Assembly: GCF_900113065.1 (NCBI RefSeq)
Contig: NZ_FOOA01000022.1
Coordinates: forward strand, 1 to 54,841
From: Aureimonas phyllosphaerae
GTDB lineage: Bacteria > Pseudomonadota > Alphaproteobacteria > Rhizobiales > Rhizobiaceae
DNA: 54,841 nucleotides
Direction of reading: 5' to 3'
The position numbers were made by a program, and so were the translations under genes. The stretch's first letter is position 1; each line of letters begins with the position of its first letter. Of this stretch, positions 1-9,105 are shown piece after piece. The notes beneath the pieces are model-generated. The model searched no databases and was not told the origin of the DNA. It was given only the letters and a program-made list of their open reading frames with translations.

Positions 1-1079
1 GCCGGCCGGGCGGCGTGACCGATGCGGCCGTGCACGAGGTCGTGGATGAAGCCGAGCTTGCCGATGACGGTCGGCGACAGGACGAACGGGTAGAGGTCCT
101 GCAGGCCCATCGCACGGTTCATCGAGTTCAGCGCCTGGCTGACGGCGAGCCAGCCGTCATTGATCTGCTCGATCGTGGTCGCCTCGTCGTAGACCTTGAA
201 GTCGAGGTCGGTCGTGAGGATGCCGTCGCGGTCGAGCCGCGGATGGATCGTCATGCCCCAGGACCCCGCAACCTCCAGCGAATCCACGATGTGGAGATAG
301 TGCGCCCAGGTCTCGGCGAAGTCCTCCCACGGATGCACCGCGGCGTAGGACGATACGTATTCCTCCTGCCAGTTCGGCTTCGGCCCGTTGGCATAGTGCG
401 TCTTCAACGCCTCGCCGTAGTCCTGGCGGTCGTCGCCGAAGATCGCTCGGCATTCGTCGAGCGCGCCGCCGTCGCGCACCAGGATGTCCCAGTACCAGTG
501 GCCGACCTCGTGTCGGAAATGGCCGAGCAGCGTGCGGTAGGGCTCGCCCATCGCGGTGCGGCGCTTCTCGCGCTCGGCGTCGTCGGCCTCGGCGAGCGCC
601 ACGGTGATCACGCCGTCCGCATGCCCCGTCATCACCTTCTCGCCGCTCGCCGGATCGTCGGCCAGGAACTTGAACCCGAGGCCTTCGGGATGTTCGGCCT
701 GCGTGTAGAGCGGCAGGCGCAGGCGCAGGAGCGTGTAGAACAGGCGGTGCTTGGCCGCTTCCATCTTCGCCCAGAGCACCTGGTTGTCGGGATTCGAAAG
801 ATCCGGCACCATGAGGTTGTGCCGGTCGGCGAGGCAGTAGAGCTCGGAGCTGTCGGCCGGTACCAGCCAGTTGCAGACACCGTACTGGTAGTTGTCGCAG
901 TAGCGCCAGTGCGACCCGTCGCTGCCGCGGCCGACCGACACGAAGTCGGTGCCGGCGGGCTCCAGCGCCAGGACGCGATTGGTGCGCGCCTCGTAGCCCA
1001 GGGCATGGCCGCAGCGCTCGCAGCGAACGTTGTTGAAGAAGACGACCTGATCGCAGGACGGGCATGAGAACAGCTTCAT
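1..1079 (-). CDS. putative zinc-binding metallopeptidase, 3' end cut by window
   Basis: About 359 codons are visible and the frame stays open to base 1, so the C-terminus is missing. The protein opens with MKLFSCPSCDQVVFFNN and has a zinc-ribbon-like pair of CxxC motifs in the first 25 residues. In the middle lies LGHFRHEVGHWYWD, whose HEVGH is the HExxH metalloprotease signature; a conserved glutamate of WEDFAETWAHYLHI further on could be the third zinc ligand. This combination matches the putative zinc-binding metallopeptidase family common in Rhizobiales and Methylobacterium (family knowledge). No signal peptide is visible, so it is probably cytoplasmic. The start ATG at 1079 begins directly with the zinc ribbon. 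Its substrate is unknown. The gene stands alone here, with a 212-bp gap to the esterase gene upstream. Confidence 0.85.
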   Translation of the reverse strand, partial: MKLFSCPSCDQVVFFNNVRCERCGHALGYEARTNRVLALEPAGTDFVSVGRGSDGSHWRYCDNYQYGVCNWLVPADSSELYCLADRHNLMVPDLSNPDNQVLWAKMEAAKHRLFYTLLRLRLPLYTQAEHPEGLGFKFLADDPASGEKVMTGHADGVITVALAEADDAEREKRRTAMGEPYRTLLGHFRHEVGHWYWDILVRDGGALDECRAIFGDDRQDYGEALKTHYANGPKPNWQEEYVSSYAAVHPWEDFAETWAHYLHIVDSLEVAGSWGMTIHPRLDRDGILTTDLDFKVYDEATTIEQINDGWLAVSQALNSMNRAMGLQDLYPFVLSPTVIGKLGFIHDLVHGRIGHAARP

Positions 1080-1291
1080 CGGGGATCCCTCGCGCCCCCG
1101 CCGGCCGGTCGGCGGGTGTGGCGCGGTAACACGGGCGTGCCCAAACGGTTCCCGTGACCGGAAGTGCCTCAAACCTATCGAGAATTACCGCCGCAGCACT
1201 GCGGCTTCGTAAGTCCGTGCACCCCCTTCAAGGCGTCCCTGACCTTACTGCCTGACGCGGCCGAACGATGACCGCCATACACAGGTCGCCC
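1080..1291. other. intergenic region with a short hairpin
   Basis: No gene is seen between the metallopeptidase start and the end of the esterase gene. It contains one compact inverted repeat, GCCGCAG-CA-CTGCGGC at 1190-1205, about 90 bp past the esterase stop. It lacks a T-tract, so a terminator role is only a guess. Confidence 0.4.
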
Positions 1292-2179
1292 TCACCCTTC
1301 AACGGTATGGATCTGGAACGCTGTTCGGACCGCCCGCGAGACGGCAATTGGCAACATCGTCATGTGAGTTTCGCCCGGGTAAACCTCATAGGACACGCGA
1401 GCACGAGGGAGTGCGGAAAGGCGCTCCGCCATCTCCCGCGAGAGATCGAGCGTGCGGGCCGTCAGCGCATTGGCGAGACGCTTCTCGGTGTCCTCGCGTC
1501 CATACTGGAAAGGCGCCAGGGCTCCCCCCTCGTACTCGCCCGCAGAGAGATGAAGCACGAGATCGCGGTCTCGCGGCAAGGCCGTGAAGCGCCGCTCGCT
1601 GTCGAGGAGGCCCGCGTCTTCCCAGTAGATGGTGGGACTGGCTGCGACGAAGCGCGAGAACGCTTCCGATCCCGAAAACAGGGTGTGCAGGGCGAAGAGC
1701 CCTCCGAAGGAATGACCAAACAGAGTGCGTCGTGTCGGATCGATCGGCGCGACGCCGTCCAGGAAGGGAAGCGCCTCGCCCTCGAGGAACTGGAGAAACC
1801 GGTGCGCGCCTCCGGTGAGAACCTCCGCCCCGCCTTCGACGAACGGCGGGTAGGAGCGTCCCGGAGGCGGCGACAGGTCGAAGGAGCGGCGCAACGGGTC
1901 GTAGGCGTCCCCCGTCGGATAGCCGATCGCTGCGATAACGCCCGGTCCAACATTGGTGCTCGCGGGGTAGCTCGACTGGACGCGCAGCGCGTCGACCGCC
2001 GTTGCGATCATCGCGTTCCCGTCGGTGATGACGAGAAGTGGCCATCCGCCAGGCGGCGGTTCGTCGAGCGGGACGTAAATGAAGACGCGCCAAACCTCTC
2101 CATCCCGCTCGCTCTTCAGATCCACGAAACGGGTTTGGGCCAGTCCGGCTGGGTGAAGCATAGGTTGGAGGCCGTCCAA
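1292..2179 (-). CDS. alpha/beta hydrolase, siderophore esterase-like (IroE/Fes type)
   Basis: A putative esterase of about 295 residues. The nucleophile elbow is GHSFGGLFALHTLF and is followed by FVAASPTIYW, the pattern of IroE/Fes/esterase-D type hydrolases that release iron by hydrolysing ester bonds of ferric siderophores. No clear signal peptide is seen, so it probably works in the cytoplasm. The open frame extends to 2416, but codons upstream of about 2180 look unlike coding DNA, and that stretch would overlap the receptor gene. I prefer the TTG at 2179, which has AAAGGA eight bases upstream; ATG at 2161 and ATG at 2341 are alternatives. It is divergent from the TonB-dependent receptor and shares an iron-box region with it, which supports a role in iron release after siderophore uptake. 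The natural substrate is not determinable. Confidence 0.8.
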   Translation of the reverse strand: MDGLQPMLHPAGLAQTRFVDLKSERDGEVWRVFIYVPLDEPPPGGWPLLVITDGNAMIATAVDALRVQSSYPASTNVGPGVIAAIGYPTGDAYDPLRRSFDLSPPPGRSYPPFVEGGAEVLTGGAHRFLQFLEGEALPFLDGVAPIDPTRRTLFGHSFGGLFALHTLFSGSEAFSRFVAASPTIYWEDAGLLDSERRFTALPRDRDLVLHLSAGEYEGGALAPFQYGREDTEKRLANALTARTLDLSREMAERLSALPRARVSYEVYPGETHMTMLPIAVSRAVRTAFQIHTVEG

Positions 2180-2268
2180 AACCCGTGTCCTTTCTGCTTC
2201 AGTCGCATGCCATGTGGTGGCACAAGCGGTTGGGAAGCCACTGAATCGTGGATCATGCAAGGGACTTT

Positions 2269-2287
2269 GTTGACTCCGTTTGTCAAC
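2269..2287. promoter_or_regulatory. candidate RirA iron-responsive (IRO) box
   Basis: The palindrome GTTGAC-N7-GTCAAC contains exactly TGA-N9-TCA, the published form of the rhizobial IRO box bound by the iron regulator RirA. It lies in the divergent region 53 bp before the receptor start and 90 bp before the preferred esterase start, so one site could repress both when iron is plentiful. The pattern and spacing are seen in the sequence; binding is inferred. Confidence 0.6.
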
Positions 2288-2339
2288 ATTACCTACCCCT
2301 GAACGGCGGTCGCCCTCCTGAACCGCCGGATCCTCGCTC

Positions 2340-4520
2340 ATGTCCTCCAGCCCATTCGCTTCCGCTTGCCATCGTGGCCTACTCGGTGCTTCGCTTCTGT
2401 CGGTCGGCATTGGCATGCCGGCGCACGCTCAGGACACCATCACTCTGGATACCGTCGTTGTGGAAGGCTCGGGTGGAACGGGCGGCGAAACGGCCGGTTC
2501 GAGCGGTGAAGGGGGGCTTCGCACGGACGGCTATGTCGGCACCGAGGCCCGCGTGGGCACCAAGACCGACACGGATCTGCGCAAGGTGCCCCAAAGCGTC
2601 GCCGTCGTGTCCAAGAAGGAACTGGAGGATCGCAAGGCCCAGACGCTGGTCGAGGCCGCACGCTACACGGCGGGCGTCCGGGCTGGCGCGTTCGGCTACG
2701 ACCCCGGTTTCGACACGTTGTACATCCGCGGTTTCAACGTCGCCGACACGGGCTACTACAGGGATGGCCTGCGCAGCCTCGGCGGCGTGTTCTCGGTGTA
2801 CCGCAACGAGCCCTATGGCCTCGAAGGCGTAACGATCCTGAAAGGACCGAGTTCGGTGCTATACGGCTCGTCCGCGCCTGGCGGCCTCATCAACCTCGTT
2901 TCGAAGCGGCCGACCGATGCGCCGTTCCGCGAGATCGAGACGCAGATCGGCTCGCACAATCGGGCCCAGGTGGCCTTCGACGCATCCGGTCCGCTCGCAG
3001 GCAACGACAACGTCCTGTACCGCATCACCGGGCTCAAGCGCTCCGCCGACACCGAACTCGTCGGCTCGCGGGACGACCGCGACATGATCGCTCCGGCACT
3101 GACCCTTCGGTCCGACGACCGCAACACGCAGATCACGGTCCTTGGCGAGTTCGTCGACGTCACCACGGGCGGCGCCCGCGGCTATGTCTCGTTGACCGAT
3201 CCCTTGACGGGCTTCGCCGTGCCGAGCGGCCTCCAGCAGGGCGACCCGAACCTGCGTCCCTTCGACAACCAGCAGGGTCGCATCGGCTACGAGGCCAGAC
3301 ACCGCTTCAACGAGACCGTCGAAATGCGCCAGAACCTGCGCTACCAGCGGGGCCAGGTGGACACGAGCTACGTCTCGACGGGTGGCCTTAGTCCCGACGG
3401 CCGTCAGGTCCTGCGATCCACGGGGCAGATCGTCGACGAGGGCGATGGCTTCGCGGTCGACAACCAGGTGCAGGTCAACCTGGACACCGGACCGCTGGCG
3501 CATACGATCCTGGGCGGCCTCGACTATGCCCAAGCCGACACGCGCCTTGCCTTTCGGTTCGGTACCGCGCCAAGCCTCGACGCCGCTAACGTGATCTACG
3601 GCTCGCTGCCCGTTCCCGGTCCGACCGGCCCCTTCTTCTCCGACACGGACTCGAGCCTGGAACAGACCGGGATCTATCTCCAGGACCAGATCGAGTACCA
3701 GAAGTTCGTACTGACGCTTGGCGGCCGTTATGATTGGCTCGACACCGACAGCCGGAGTAATCTCTCGCCCTTCACCGTGACCGAGCAGAGCGACGAGAAC
3801 TTCTCGGGTCGGGTCGGGCTGTCCTACCTCTTCGATAACGGTCTGACGCCGTACGTCAGCTACTCGACGTCCTTCGCTCCGACCTCCGGGCTGTCGGCGG
3901 CAGGTTTGCCCTTCGATCCGACCGAAGGCGAACAGACCGAGGTCGGCTTGAAGTACGCGCCTGCGGGACTGCCTCTCACGGTCGACGCCGCGCTGTTCCG
4001 CATCCGGCAGTCTGGGCTACTTGGCCAGGACTCGAACAACATCAACTTCCAGGTTCAGTCCGGTGAGGTCGAGTCGGAAGGCTTCGAGGTGCAGGCGACG
4101 GCATCGATCGTGGACGGCCTCAACCTCGTCGCTTCCTACACCTATCTCGATCTGACGTTCCTTGAAGGAGACAACGAGGGCAACATCGTGACCGGCATTC
4201 CCCGTCACCAGTTCTCGCTCTGGGGGAACTACGAAGCGGTATCGGGTCCGCTTGACGGGCTGGGGCTTGGGCTGGGCGCGCGCTTTCTCGGCGTCACGGA
4301 GGGCAACGACGCCAACACGCAGCCGGAGAACAAGTCACGCATCCTGATCGACGCGTCGGCGTCCTACGACTTCGGAGCCGCGGACCAGCGGCTCGAAGGG
4401 GTGCGCGCCCAGGTCAACGTCAACAACCTGTTCGACAAGCGCGACGCCCTTTGCAACAACGGCTGCTTCTATCGGGAACAAGGCCGTCAGGTCATCGGCT
4501 CGCTACGCTACCGCTTCTGA
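2340..4520 (+). CDS. TonB-dependent siderophore receptor (FhuA/FoxA-like)
   Basis: A 726-residue outer-membrane receptor. The N-terminus has a signal peptide ending in MPAHAQ before DTITLDTVVVEG, the TonB-box-like start of the mature protein. The plug domain follows (about residues 70-190), with VPQSVAVVSKKELEDRKAQT, YIRGFNVADTGYYRDGLR and LKGPSSVLYGSSAPGGLINL, all typical of the TonB-dependent siderophore receptor family. The rest is a 22-strand-type barrel ending in VIGSLRYRF with a terminal aromatic residue for BAM recognition. A late CNNGCFYREQGRQV segment resembles FhuA/ferrioxamine receptors, suggesting a hydroxamate siderophore (inference). The length is normal and the frame intact. 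It is divergent from the esterase with an iron box between them and is followed by a hairpin terminator. The exact siderophore cannot be named. Confidence 0.92.
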   Translation: MSSSPFASACHRGLLGASLLSVGIGMPAHAQDTITLDTVVVEGSGGTGGETAGSSGEGGLRTDGYVGTEARVGTKTDTDLRKVPQSVAVVSKKELEDRKAQTLVEAARYTAGVRAGAFGYDPGFDTLYIRGFNVADTGYYRDGLRSLGGVFSVYRNEPYGLEGVTILKGPSSVLYGSSAPGGLINLVSKRPTDAPFREIETQIGSHNRAQVAFDASGPLAGNDNVLYRITGLKRSADTELVGSRDDRDMIAPALTLRSDDRNTQITVLGEFVDVTTGGARGYVSLTDPLTGFAVPSGLQQGDPNLRPFDNQQGRIGYEARHRFNETVEMRQNLRYQRGQVDTSYVSTGGLSPDGRQVLRSTGQIVDEGDGFAVDNQVQVNLDTGPLAHTILGGLDYAQADTRLAFRFGTAPSLDAANVIYGSLPVPGPTGPFFSDTDSSLEQTGIYLQDQIEYQKFVLTLGGRYDWLDTDSRSNLSPFTVTEQSDENFSGRVGLSYLFDNGLTPYVSYSTSFAPTSGLSAAGLPFDPTEGEQTEVGLKYAPAGLPLTVDAALFRIRQSGLLGQDSNNINFQVQSGEVESEGFEVQATASIVDGLNLVASYTYLDLTFLEGDNEGNIVTGIPRHQFSLWGNYEAVSGPLDGLGLGLGARFLGVTEGNDANTQPENKSRILIDASASYDFGAADQRLEGVRAQVNVNNLFDKRDALCNNGCFYREQGRQVIGSLRYRF

Positions 4521-4531
4521 TCTTGAAAACT

Positions 4532-4552
4532 GGGTGGGCAAAGCGCCCACCC
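4532..4552 (+). terminator. hairpin terminator after the receptor gene
   Basis: GGGTGGGC, a 5-base loop and GCCCACCC form a perfect 8-bp GC-rich stem starting 12 bp after the receptor stop codon. There is no T-tract, as is common in high-GC alphaproteobacteria. Confidence 0.6.
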
Positions 4553-4561
4553 GCCCCAGGA

Positions 4562-4665
4562 CGGTAGGCGCAACACCCGGTTTGCGGTCTGTCGCGCGGC
4601 ATTCCCAATGCGACGCGACATGGCGAGATAACCGGGCCTCGAAGCGTATATGTCGGCGCCTACCG
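4562..4665. repeat. nested inverted-repeat element of unknown function
   Basis: A 104-bp stretch folds back on itself at three levels. The outermost arms are CGGTAGGCGC (4562-4571) and GCGCCTACCG (4656-4665). Inside them lie CCCGGTT and AACCGGG. The inner hairpin is GTCGCG-N2-GCATT-CCC-AATGC-N2-CGCGAC. No protein-coding signal is seen. It could be a small structured RNA, a MITE-like element or a protein-binding palindrome. Confidence 0.5.
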
Positions 4666-4801
4666 TGAACCGTTCCATAGGCAGCTTCCGATGCTTCCAT
4701 GTAATGCCCGCCAAAATCACCGCGAATCGAAAGAAGACTTACCCAAGGCAGCTTTCCCATTCTAAATTAGGGCGGTAGACGGAGGCCAGCTATCTCCAAC
4801 C

Positions 4802-6028
4802 ATGGAACATGGCTGCATGTCGCCCAGCTTACCGCGTGAGCGCATCATCCTCTATGCCTCGCTTACGGCGCTCACCGCCATCAGCGTCGATGCGCTTCTG
4901 CCAGGCCTTCGTGATATCGCTGGGGAGCTTGCACCGGCTCCGCCCTTATCCACGCAACACATCGTCACGCTGTTTATCCTCGGGATGGTGTTCGGCGAAT
5001 TGCTACTCGGCCCCATCTCGGATGCGATCGGGCGTAAGCGCGCATTGGTCGCCGGGCTCGGCGTCTACGCAATCGGGACGCTGGTAGCTCTGTTCGCGTC
5101 CTCGCTCGAAGGGGTGATCCTCGGGCGCATCTTGCAAGGCATCGGCGTGGCGGGTCCGAAGATCTCGACCCGTGCTATGATCCGCGACCAGTTCGAGGGC
5201 GAGGCTATGGCTCGCGTCATGTCCTTTCTGTTCTCGCTGTTCATCCTCGTACTCATGGTTGCGCCTGCCCTTGGCCAAGCCGTGATCGCGCTGGCGGGAT
5301 GGCGAGGCATGTTCACGCTCTACCTTGGGCTGGCCCTGGTGCTGGGAGCCTGGCTCATCCTGCGCCAGCCGGAGACGCTCCCGCCCGAACGGCGCATCCC
5401 GTTCCGCCCCCCGTATCCTTCTCCGAAACGGCGCCCGCATCCTTGCCAACCGGCGGGTCGCGCTTCTGATCGTGGCGACCGGCTTCGTGTTCGGGGCGCA
5501 GCTCCTCTATCTCAGCATCGCCGCCGACCTCTTCGCCGACGCCTACGGGGTCCGCGAGACCTTCCCGTTCTACTTCGCCATGCTCGCCGTCGGGATCGGG
5601 CTCGCCTCTTACCTGAACGGTCGGCTTGTCGGGCGCTTCGGTATCGACGCCATGGCGCGGGGCGGCTTTATCGGCCTGACGCTGGCTGGCCTATTCATGC
5701 TGGCTACCTCGATCGCCTCCGACGGCCGACCGCCGCTCGCGCTCCTCTCCTGTCAGGCTTCGCCGCCTTCTTCGCGAGCGGCATCCTGTTCGGCAACCTC
5801 AACGCTATGGCGATGCGCTCGCTGGGACAACTCGCAGGCTTGGGCGCGTCCCTGATCGCGTCGGGATCGAGTTTGGTCGCGACGCTCTTCGCGATCGGAC
5901 TCGGCACCCTCTACGACGGGACGGTGATGGTTCTAGCGGGAGGCATCTTGCTTGCGGGTGCGGCCTCGCTCCTGTTGGGGGAGTTGTCAGCGCGTGGAAG
6001 CGACAGACCTGTCATGGCTGTCCGGTAA
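4802..6028 (+). pseudogene. MFS multidrug exporter (Bcr/CflA-like) with two compensating frameshifts
   Basis: The product resembles a drug:proton antiporter of the Bcr/CflA group with about 12 membrane segments. Residues 1-195 read normally and include the MFS loop DAIGRKRALVAGL. From about 5410 the frame turns into arginine/proline-rich nonsense while another frame carries the real continuation (VALLIVATGFVFGAQLLYLS up to FMLATSIASDGR); near 5745 the original frame resumes with SGFAAFFASGILFG. The first shift fits one extra C in the C6 run at 5407-5412, the second one missing base around 5740-5756. Either the gene is broken, with about 112 residues replaced, or both are sequencing errors. 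The start could also be the ATG at 4817. It lies downstream of the siderophore receptor, so siderophore or drug export is conceivable. Confidence 0.7.
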
Positions 6029-6075
6029 TCGTCCGGCCGTCATTCAACGGCATCTTCAGGGCTTCGCTCGCCCCA

Positions 6076-6165
6076 AAACGGACCGTCGCCTTTCCACCCA
6101 GGCGAGCCGATCGACGCTGAGAAAACGGTCGCTTGGAAGCGGTCCATCCGCTATCGAACCCCGAT
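6076..6165. repeat. dispersed intergenic repeat, copy A
   Basis: Contains TTTCCACCCA, GAGCCGAT and GGTCCATCCGCTA in the same order and spacing as copy E near 31.45 kb, matching at most positions over about 67 bp. It fills much of the 302-bp gap between two convergent genes; nothing else is seen in that gap. Confidence 0.55.
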
Positions 6166-6330
6166 CGCCATTTGTTCGCAGTAACATCATCCCAGAGAGC
6201 AGACGTTCAGCTTGCTTCTTCAGATTGCAAAATGGGAACTCAGGCCTTCTGAAGGATCGGTCATGGGTGCGATGTGCGAACCCGAAAGGGCGAATGCGCG
6301 AAACTGGATCGTCCTGCGTCTGAACAGCCT

Positions 6331-8091
6331 TCACACGACGTGGCCGAGATAGAGGGCAAGACCGGCGAAGGCGAGCGTGCTGACGAGTAGAGCCGCGCCG
6401 GCGACGCTACGTGCCCTTGCCGGCAGACGTTTCAGCCTTGGGGCTAGCGGCTCGCCGCCAATGCGCCCCGTGAGCAACAAGATCGCCGCCAGGAGCATGA
6501 CCGCACACGCGGTCCAGTAGGCGCGATAAAGGCTGACGCTCGGTTCACCGCTCACACCGGCTGACAAAGGCCATCCCGGATACCGCCCGTAGCGATAGAG
6601 GGGATCGGTGAGCCCCAGCCGATCCAGCGTCAGCGAAGCGATGAGGAACAGGACCAACCACCCCCATCCGGCGACCTTGCTCGGGGACAGGGCCTGAAGA
6701 AAGACTGCCAGAACGGCGACCAGCGACCATTCGAACGTCGAAGGCAGCATCCAGATCCAGAACAACGGCAGGACGTTTCGCGGAGCGCCACCATCGGCCA
6801 GCAGCGCGACGGCCCCCAACGCTCCGCCCGCAGCGGAGAGCGCCGCAAGAACCGCAAGAAGGGCCAGGAGCTTCGGCAGGACGATCGCCGCGGCCGGGAT
6901 CGGTGCCGTGCCGATGAGGTCGTCGACGCCCTGCTCGCGCTCCCGCCACATGAGTTCTCCTGCAAAGAACAGGATGATCGTGGTCGGCAGGAGACGGAAC
7001 GCCTGTAAGAGCGTCGCCGTCACCGTGGCCACGTCGAGCGGCTCGGGGGACTGAGAGCCGATCGCCAGAAGTGCCGCGCCGGCATTCACCCCGCCCAGCG
7101 TCAGAAGGATCGCCAGAACCGGGGAAAGAACAATCGCCTGGATCTCCCAGCGCGTTCGCGCCGCGAACTGCGCGGCCGCCGTTCGCCAACCGATCGGCGC
7201 GGGTCCTTGCTGAGGTATTGCGGCAGGCAGCTCCAGTCGATGCGTCGCCGTCGCAGCTCTGTTTGCGGCACGAGGATGGGGCGCGGGGTGGAAGCGCGAG
7301 GACAATCGCCGCCGGGTGACTGCAAGGCTGAGCACGAGGAGCCCGACGCCGACGCCGAGCCAGAGCAACCGGTTGTCGAGAAGCGCACCGTCGATGGCGG
7401 GGATGCCGCCGGGCGTATTGGCGACCGCTGCCGTCTGCGCATAGGCGAGGAAGCCGAACGGTTCCATCATCGGGCCGATGAGCTGCGTGCCACCGCTCAC
7501 GCCCAGACCGTAGAGGACGAGCAGCGCCAAGGCTCCCATGAGCGCGCCCGTCATCGAGCGTGTGGCCGTCGTCAGGCCGAAGGACACCGCCGAGACGAGA
7601 AAGAGGTTCGGGACGGCCATCAAGAAGAAGGCGAACGCATAGGCGTCCGGACGCGGAGGGCCGAAGGTCGCTGGATCGAGGCCGGGGACGACGTTCGCCA
7701 GGAGAATGGCAGCCGGCACGCTCGCGAAGCAGACGAGGACCGACAGGAACGCCCCCGCAAACCGACCAATGAGATACGACGTGATCCCAATCGGGGCCGA
7801 CCGGATGATGGGGGCGAAGCCTGTCTGCTCGTCACGCAGGACGGCGTCCGCGACGAAGGCGGCGGCCGTGAACATGTAGAAGAGCGTCCAGACGAGATGG
7901 GTCTGAACGATCACCGAGGCGCTGTTGCGCAGGATCTCGTCTCCCATGCCGACGCGCAGCTCGTCGACGATCATGGCACCAAAGACCATCACCGTGGAGA
8001 TGGCGAAGACGACGCGGAAGACGTGGGAGCGGAACTGCTGGCGCAACTCGAAGCCGGCGACGACGAGGATGTCCGAGTTCATCGCGCCCAT
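6331..8091 (-). CDS. ABC-2 type transporter permease, two fused halves
   Basis: A membrane protein of about 586 residues with roughly twelve hydrophobic segments in two groups (residues 20-260 and 320-580), separated by a basic linker around residues 270-310. It looks like two ABC-2 permease halves in one chain, so one or two copies would complete an exporter with the ATPase encoded just upstream. The frame is open much further upstream, overlapping the ATPase gene, but the real start is ATG 8091 (or 8082, MNSDILVV). ATG 8091 shares its A with the ATPase stop as TGATG, a sign of translational coupling. This permease type is often annotated as involved in multi-copper enzyme maturation or peptide export. 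The substrate here is unknown. Confidence 0.82.
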   Translation of the reverse strand: MGAMNSDILVVAGFELRQQFRSHVFRVVFAISTVMVFGAMIVDELRVGMGDEILRNSASVIVQTHLVWTLFYMFTAAAFVADAVLRDEQTGFAPIIRSAPIGITSYLIGRFAGAFLSVLVCFASVPAAILLANVVPGLDPATFGPPRPDAYAFAFFLMAVPNLFLVSAVSFGLTTATRSMTGALMGALALLVLYGLGVSGGTQLIGPMMEPFGFLAYAQTAAVANTPGGIPAIDGALLDNRLLWLGVGVGLLVLSLAVTRRRLSSRFHPAPHPRAANRAATATHRLELPAAIPQQGPAPIGWRTAAAQFAARTRWEIQAIVLSPVLAILLTLGGVNAGAALLAIGSQSPEPLDVATVTATLLQAFRLLPTTIILFFAGELMWREREQGVDDLIGTAPIPAAAIVLPKLLALLAVLAALSAAGGALGAVALLADGGAPRNVLPLFWIWMLPSTFEWSLVAVLAVFLQALSPSKVAGWGWLVLFLIASLTLDRLGLTDPLYRYGRYPGWPLSAGVSGEPSVSLYRAYWTACAVMLLAAILLLTGRIGGEPLAPRLKRLPARARSVAGAALLVSTLAFAGLALYLGHVV

Positions 8092-8987
8092 CAGGTCCGG
8101 CTCTGACTGGATGCGCCGGCCCCGGACTGCTTCAAGGTCGCAAAGAAGAAGTCTTCGAGATCGGGGGCGGCCGATCGGAAGCTTGGTCCGGGGCTTTTGG
8201 CACCATGGACGCGCACGATGATTTGCCCTGCCGAACGTCGCCTGGAGATGATGTTCAGGGAAGCGTATAGGCCCTCCAGGTCTTCCGGCTCGACACGGCT
8301 GGTCCAGATTTGTCCCTCGAGCCGCGAGATCAGATCGTCCGGCACGCCTTCGCTGACGACGCGGCCGCCGGCCAGGACCGCCATGCGGGGGCAGAGATCG
8401 GAGACGTCCGCCACGATGTGCGTCGACAGGATCACCACGGCTTCGTCGCCGATGCCGGCCAGAAGGTCCAGGCACCGGCTCCGCTCTTCCGGATCGAGAC
8501 CGGCCGTCGGCTCGTCGACGATCACCAGACGCGGGCGACCGATCAACGCCTGAGCGATGCCGAACCTGCGGCGCATGCCCCCGGAAAGGGTCGACAGCGC
8601 TTTGCCGCGGGCGTCCCACAGGCGCACGGCCTCCAGAAGGTCCGAGACGAGTTCCCGTCTTTCGTTGCGGTGCCGGAAGCCTTTCAAGGCGGCGAGGTGG
8701 TCGAGCATGTCGAAAGTCGAGACCCCCGGATAAAAGCCGAGGTCCTGAGGCAGGTATCCGAGCAACCTTCGGATGCGATCGGGCTCGCGCACGACATCGA
8801 TGCCGTCGAACCGGATGGTCCCTTCGTCGGGTGCCTGCAGCGTAGCGGCGACGCGCATCAGCGTCGACTTGCCGGCGCCATTCGGTCCAAGGAGACCGAA
8901 AAGCCCCTTCTCGATACGCAGCGTCACGCCCTCAAGGGCGCGCGTCCCATCGGCGTAGACATGGCCCAGGCCATCGATCTCTAGCAT
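8091..8987 (-). CDS. ABC transporter ATP-binding protein
   Basis: A 298-residue ATPase of the ABC-2 exporter class. Motifs visible in order are Walker A GPNGAGKST, the Q-loop region GYLPQDLGFYPG, signature LSGGMRRRFGIAQAL, Walker B RLVIVDEPTAGLDPEE and H-loop LSTHIV. The C-terminal 80 residues follow the DrrA/CcmA-type pattern (GGRVVSEGVPDDLI). The open frame reaches 9038, but homologues begin near MLEIDGLGHVYADG, so ATG 8987 is chosen; GTG 8996 is possible. It is cotranscribed with the permease, whose start overlaps this stop codon. The pair stands between a 19-bp tandem repeat upstream and a dispersed repeat downstream. The substrate cannot be told. Confidence 0.88.
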   Translation of the reverse strand: MLEIDGLGHVYADGTRALEGVTLRIEKGLFGLLGPNGAGKSTLMRVAATLQAPDEGTIRFDGIDVVREPDRIRRLLGYLPQDLGFYPGVSTFDMLDHLAALKGFRHRNERRELVSDLLEAVRLWDARGKALSTLSGGMRRRFGIAQALIGRPRLVIVDEPTAGLDPEERSRCLDLLAGIGDEAVVILSTHIVADVSDLCPRMAVLAGGRVVSEGVPDDLISRLEGQIWTSRVEPEDLEGLYASLNIISRRRSAGQIIVRVHGAKSPGPSFRSAAPDLEDFFFATLKQSGAGASSQSRT

Positions 8988-9105
8988 CGCACGAACTGCA
9001 CCAGACGACCCTTCCCGCCATTTACCACATCGCGACAACGGCTAGAGCTACCGCCCAAACGAGAGAGAACCTTGCAGGTCGCGGCGCTCGAGCAAAGTTC
9101 GGTGG

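Noticed and set aside
2180-2416. Longer esterase N-terminus starting at 2341 or 2416
   Set aside because: It would cover the iron box and overlap the receptor's signal-peptide codons; codon use upstream of about 2180 is not coding-like, and a TTG with a good ribosome site exists at 2179.
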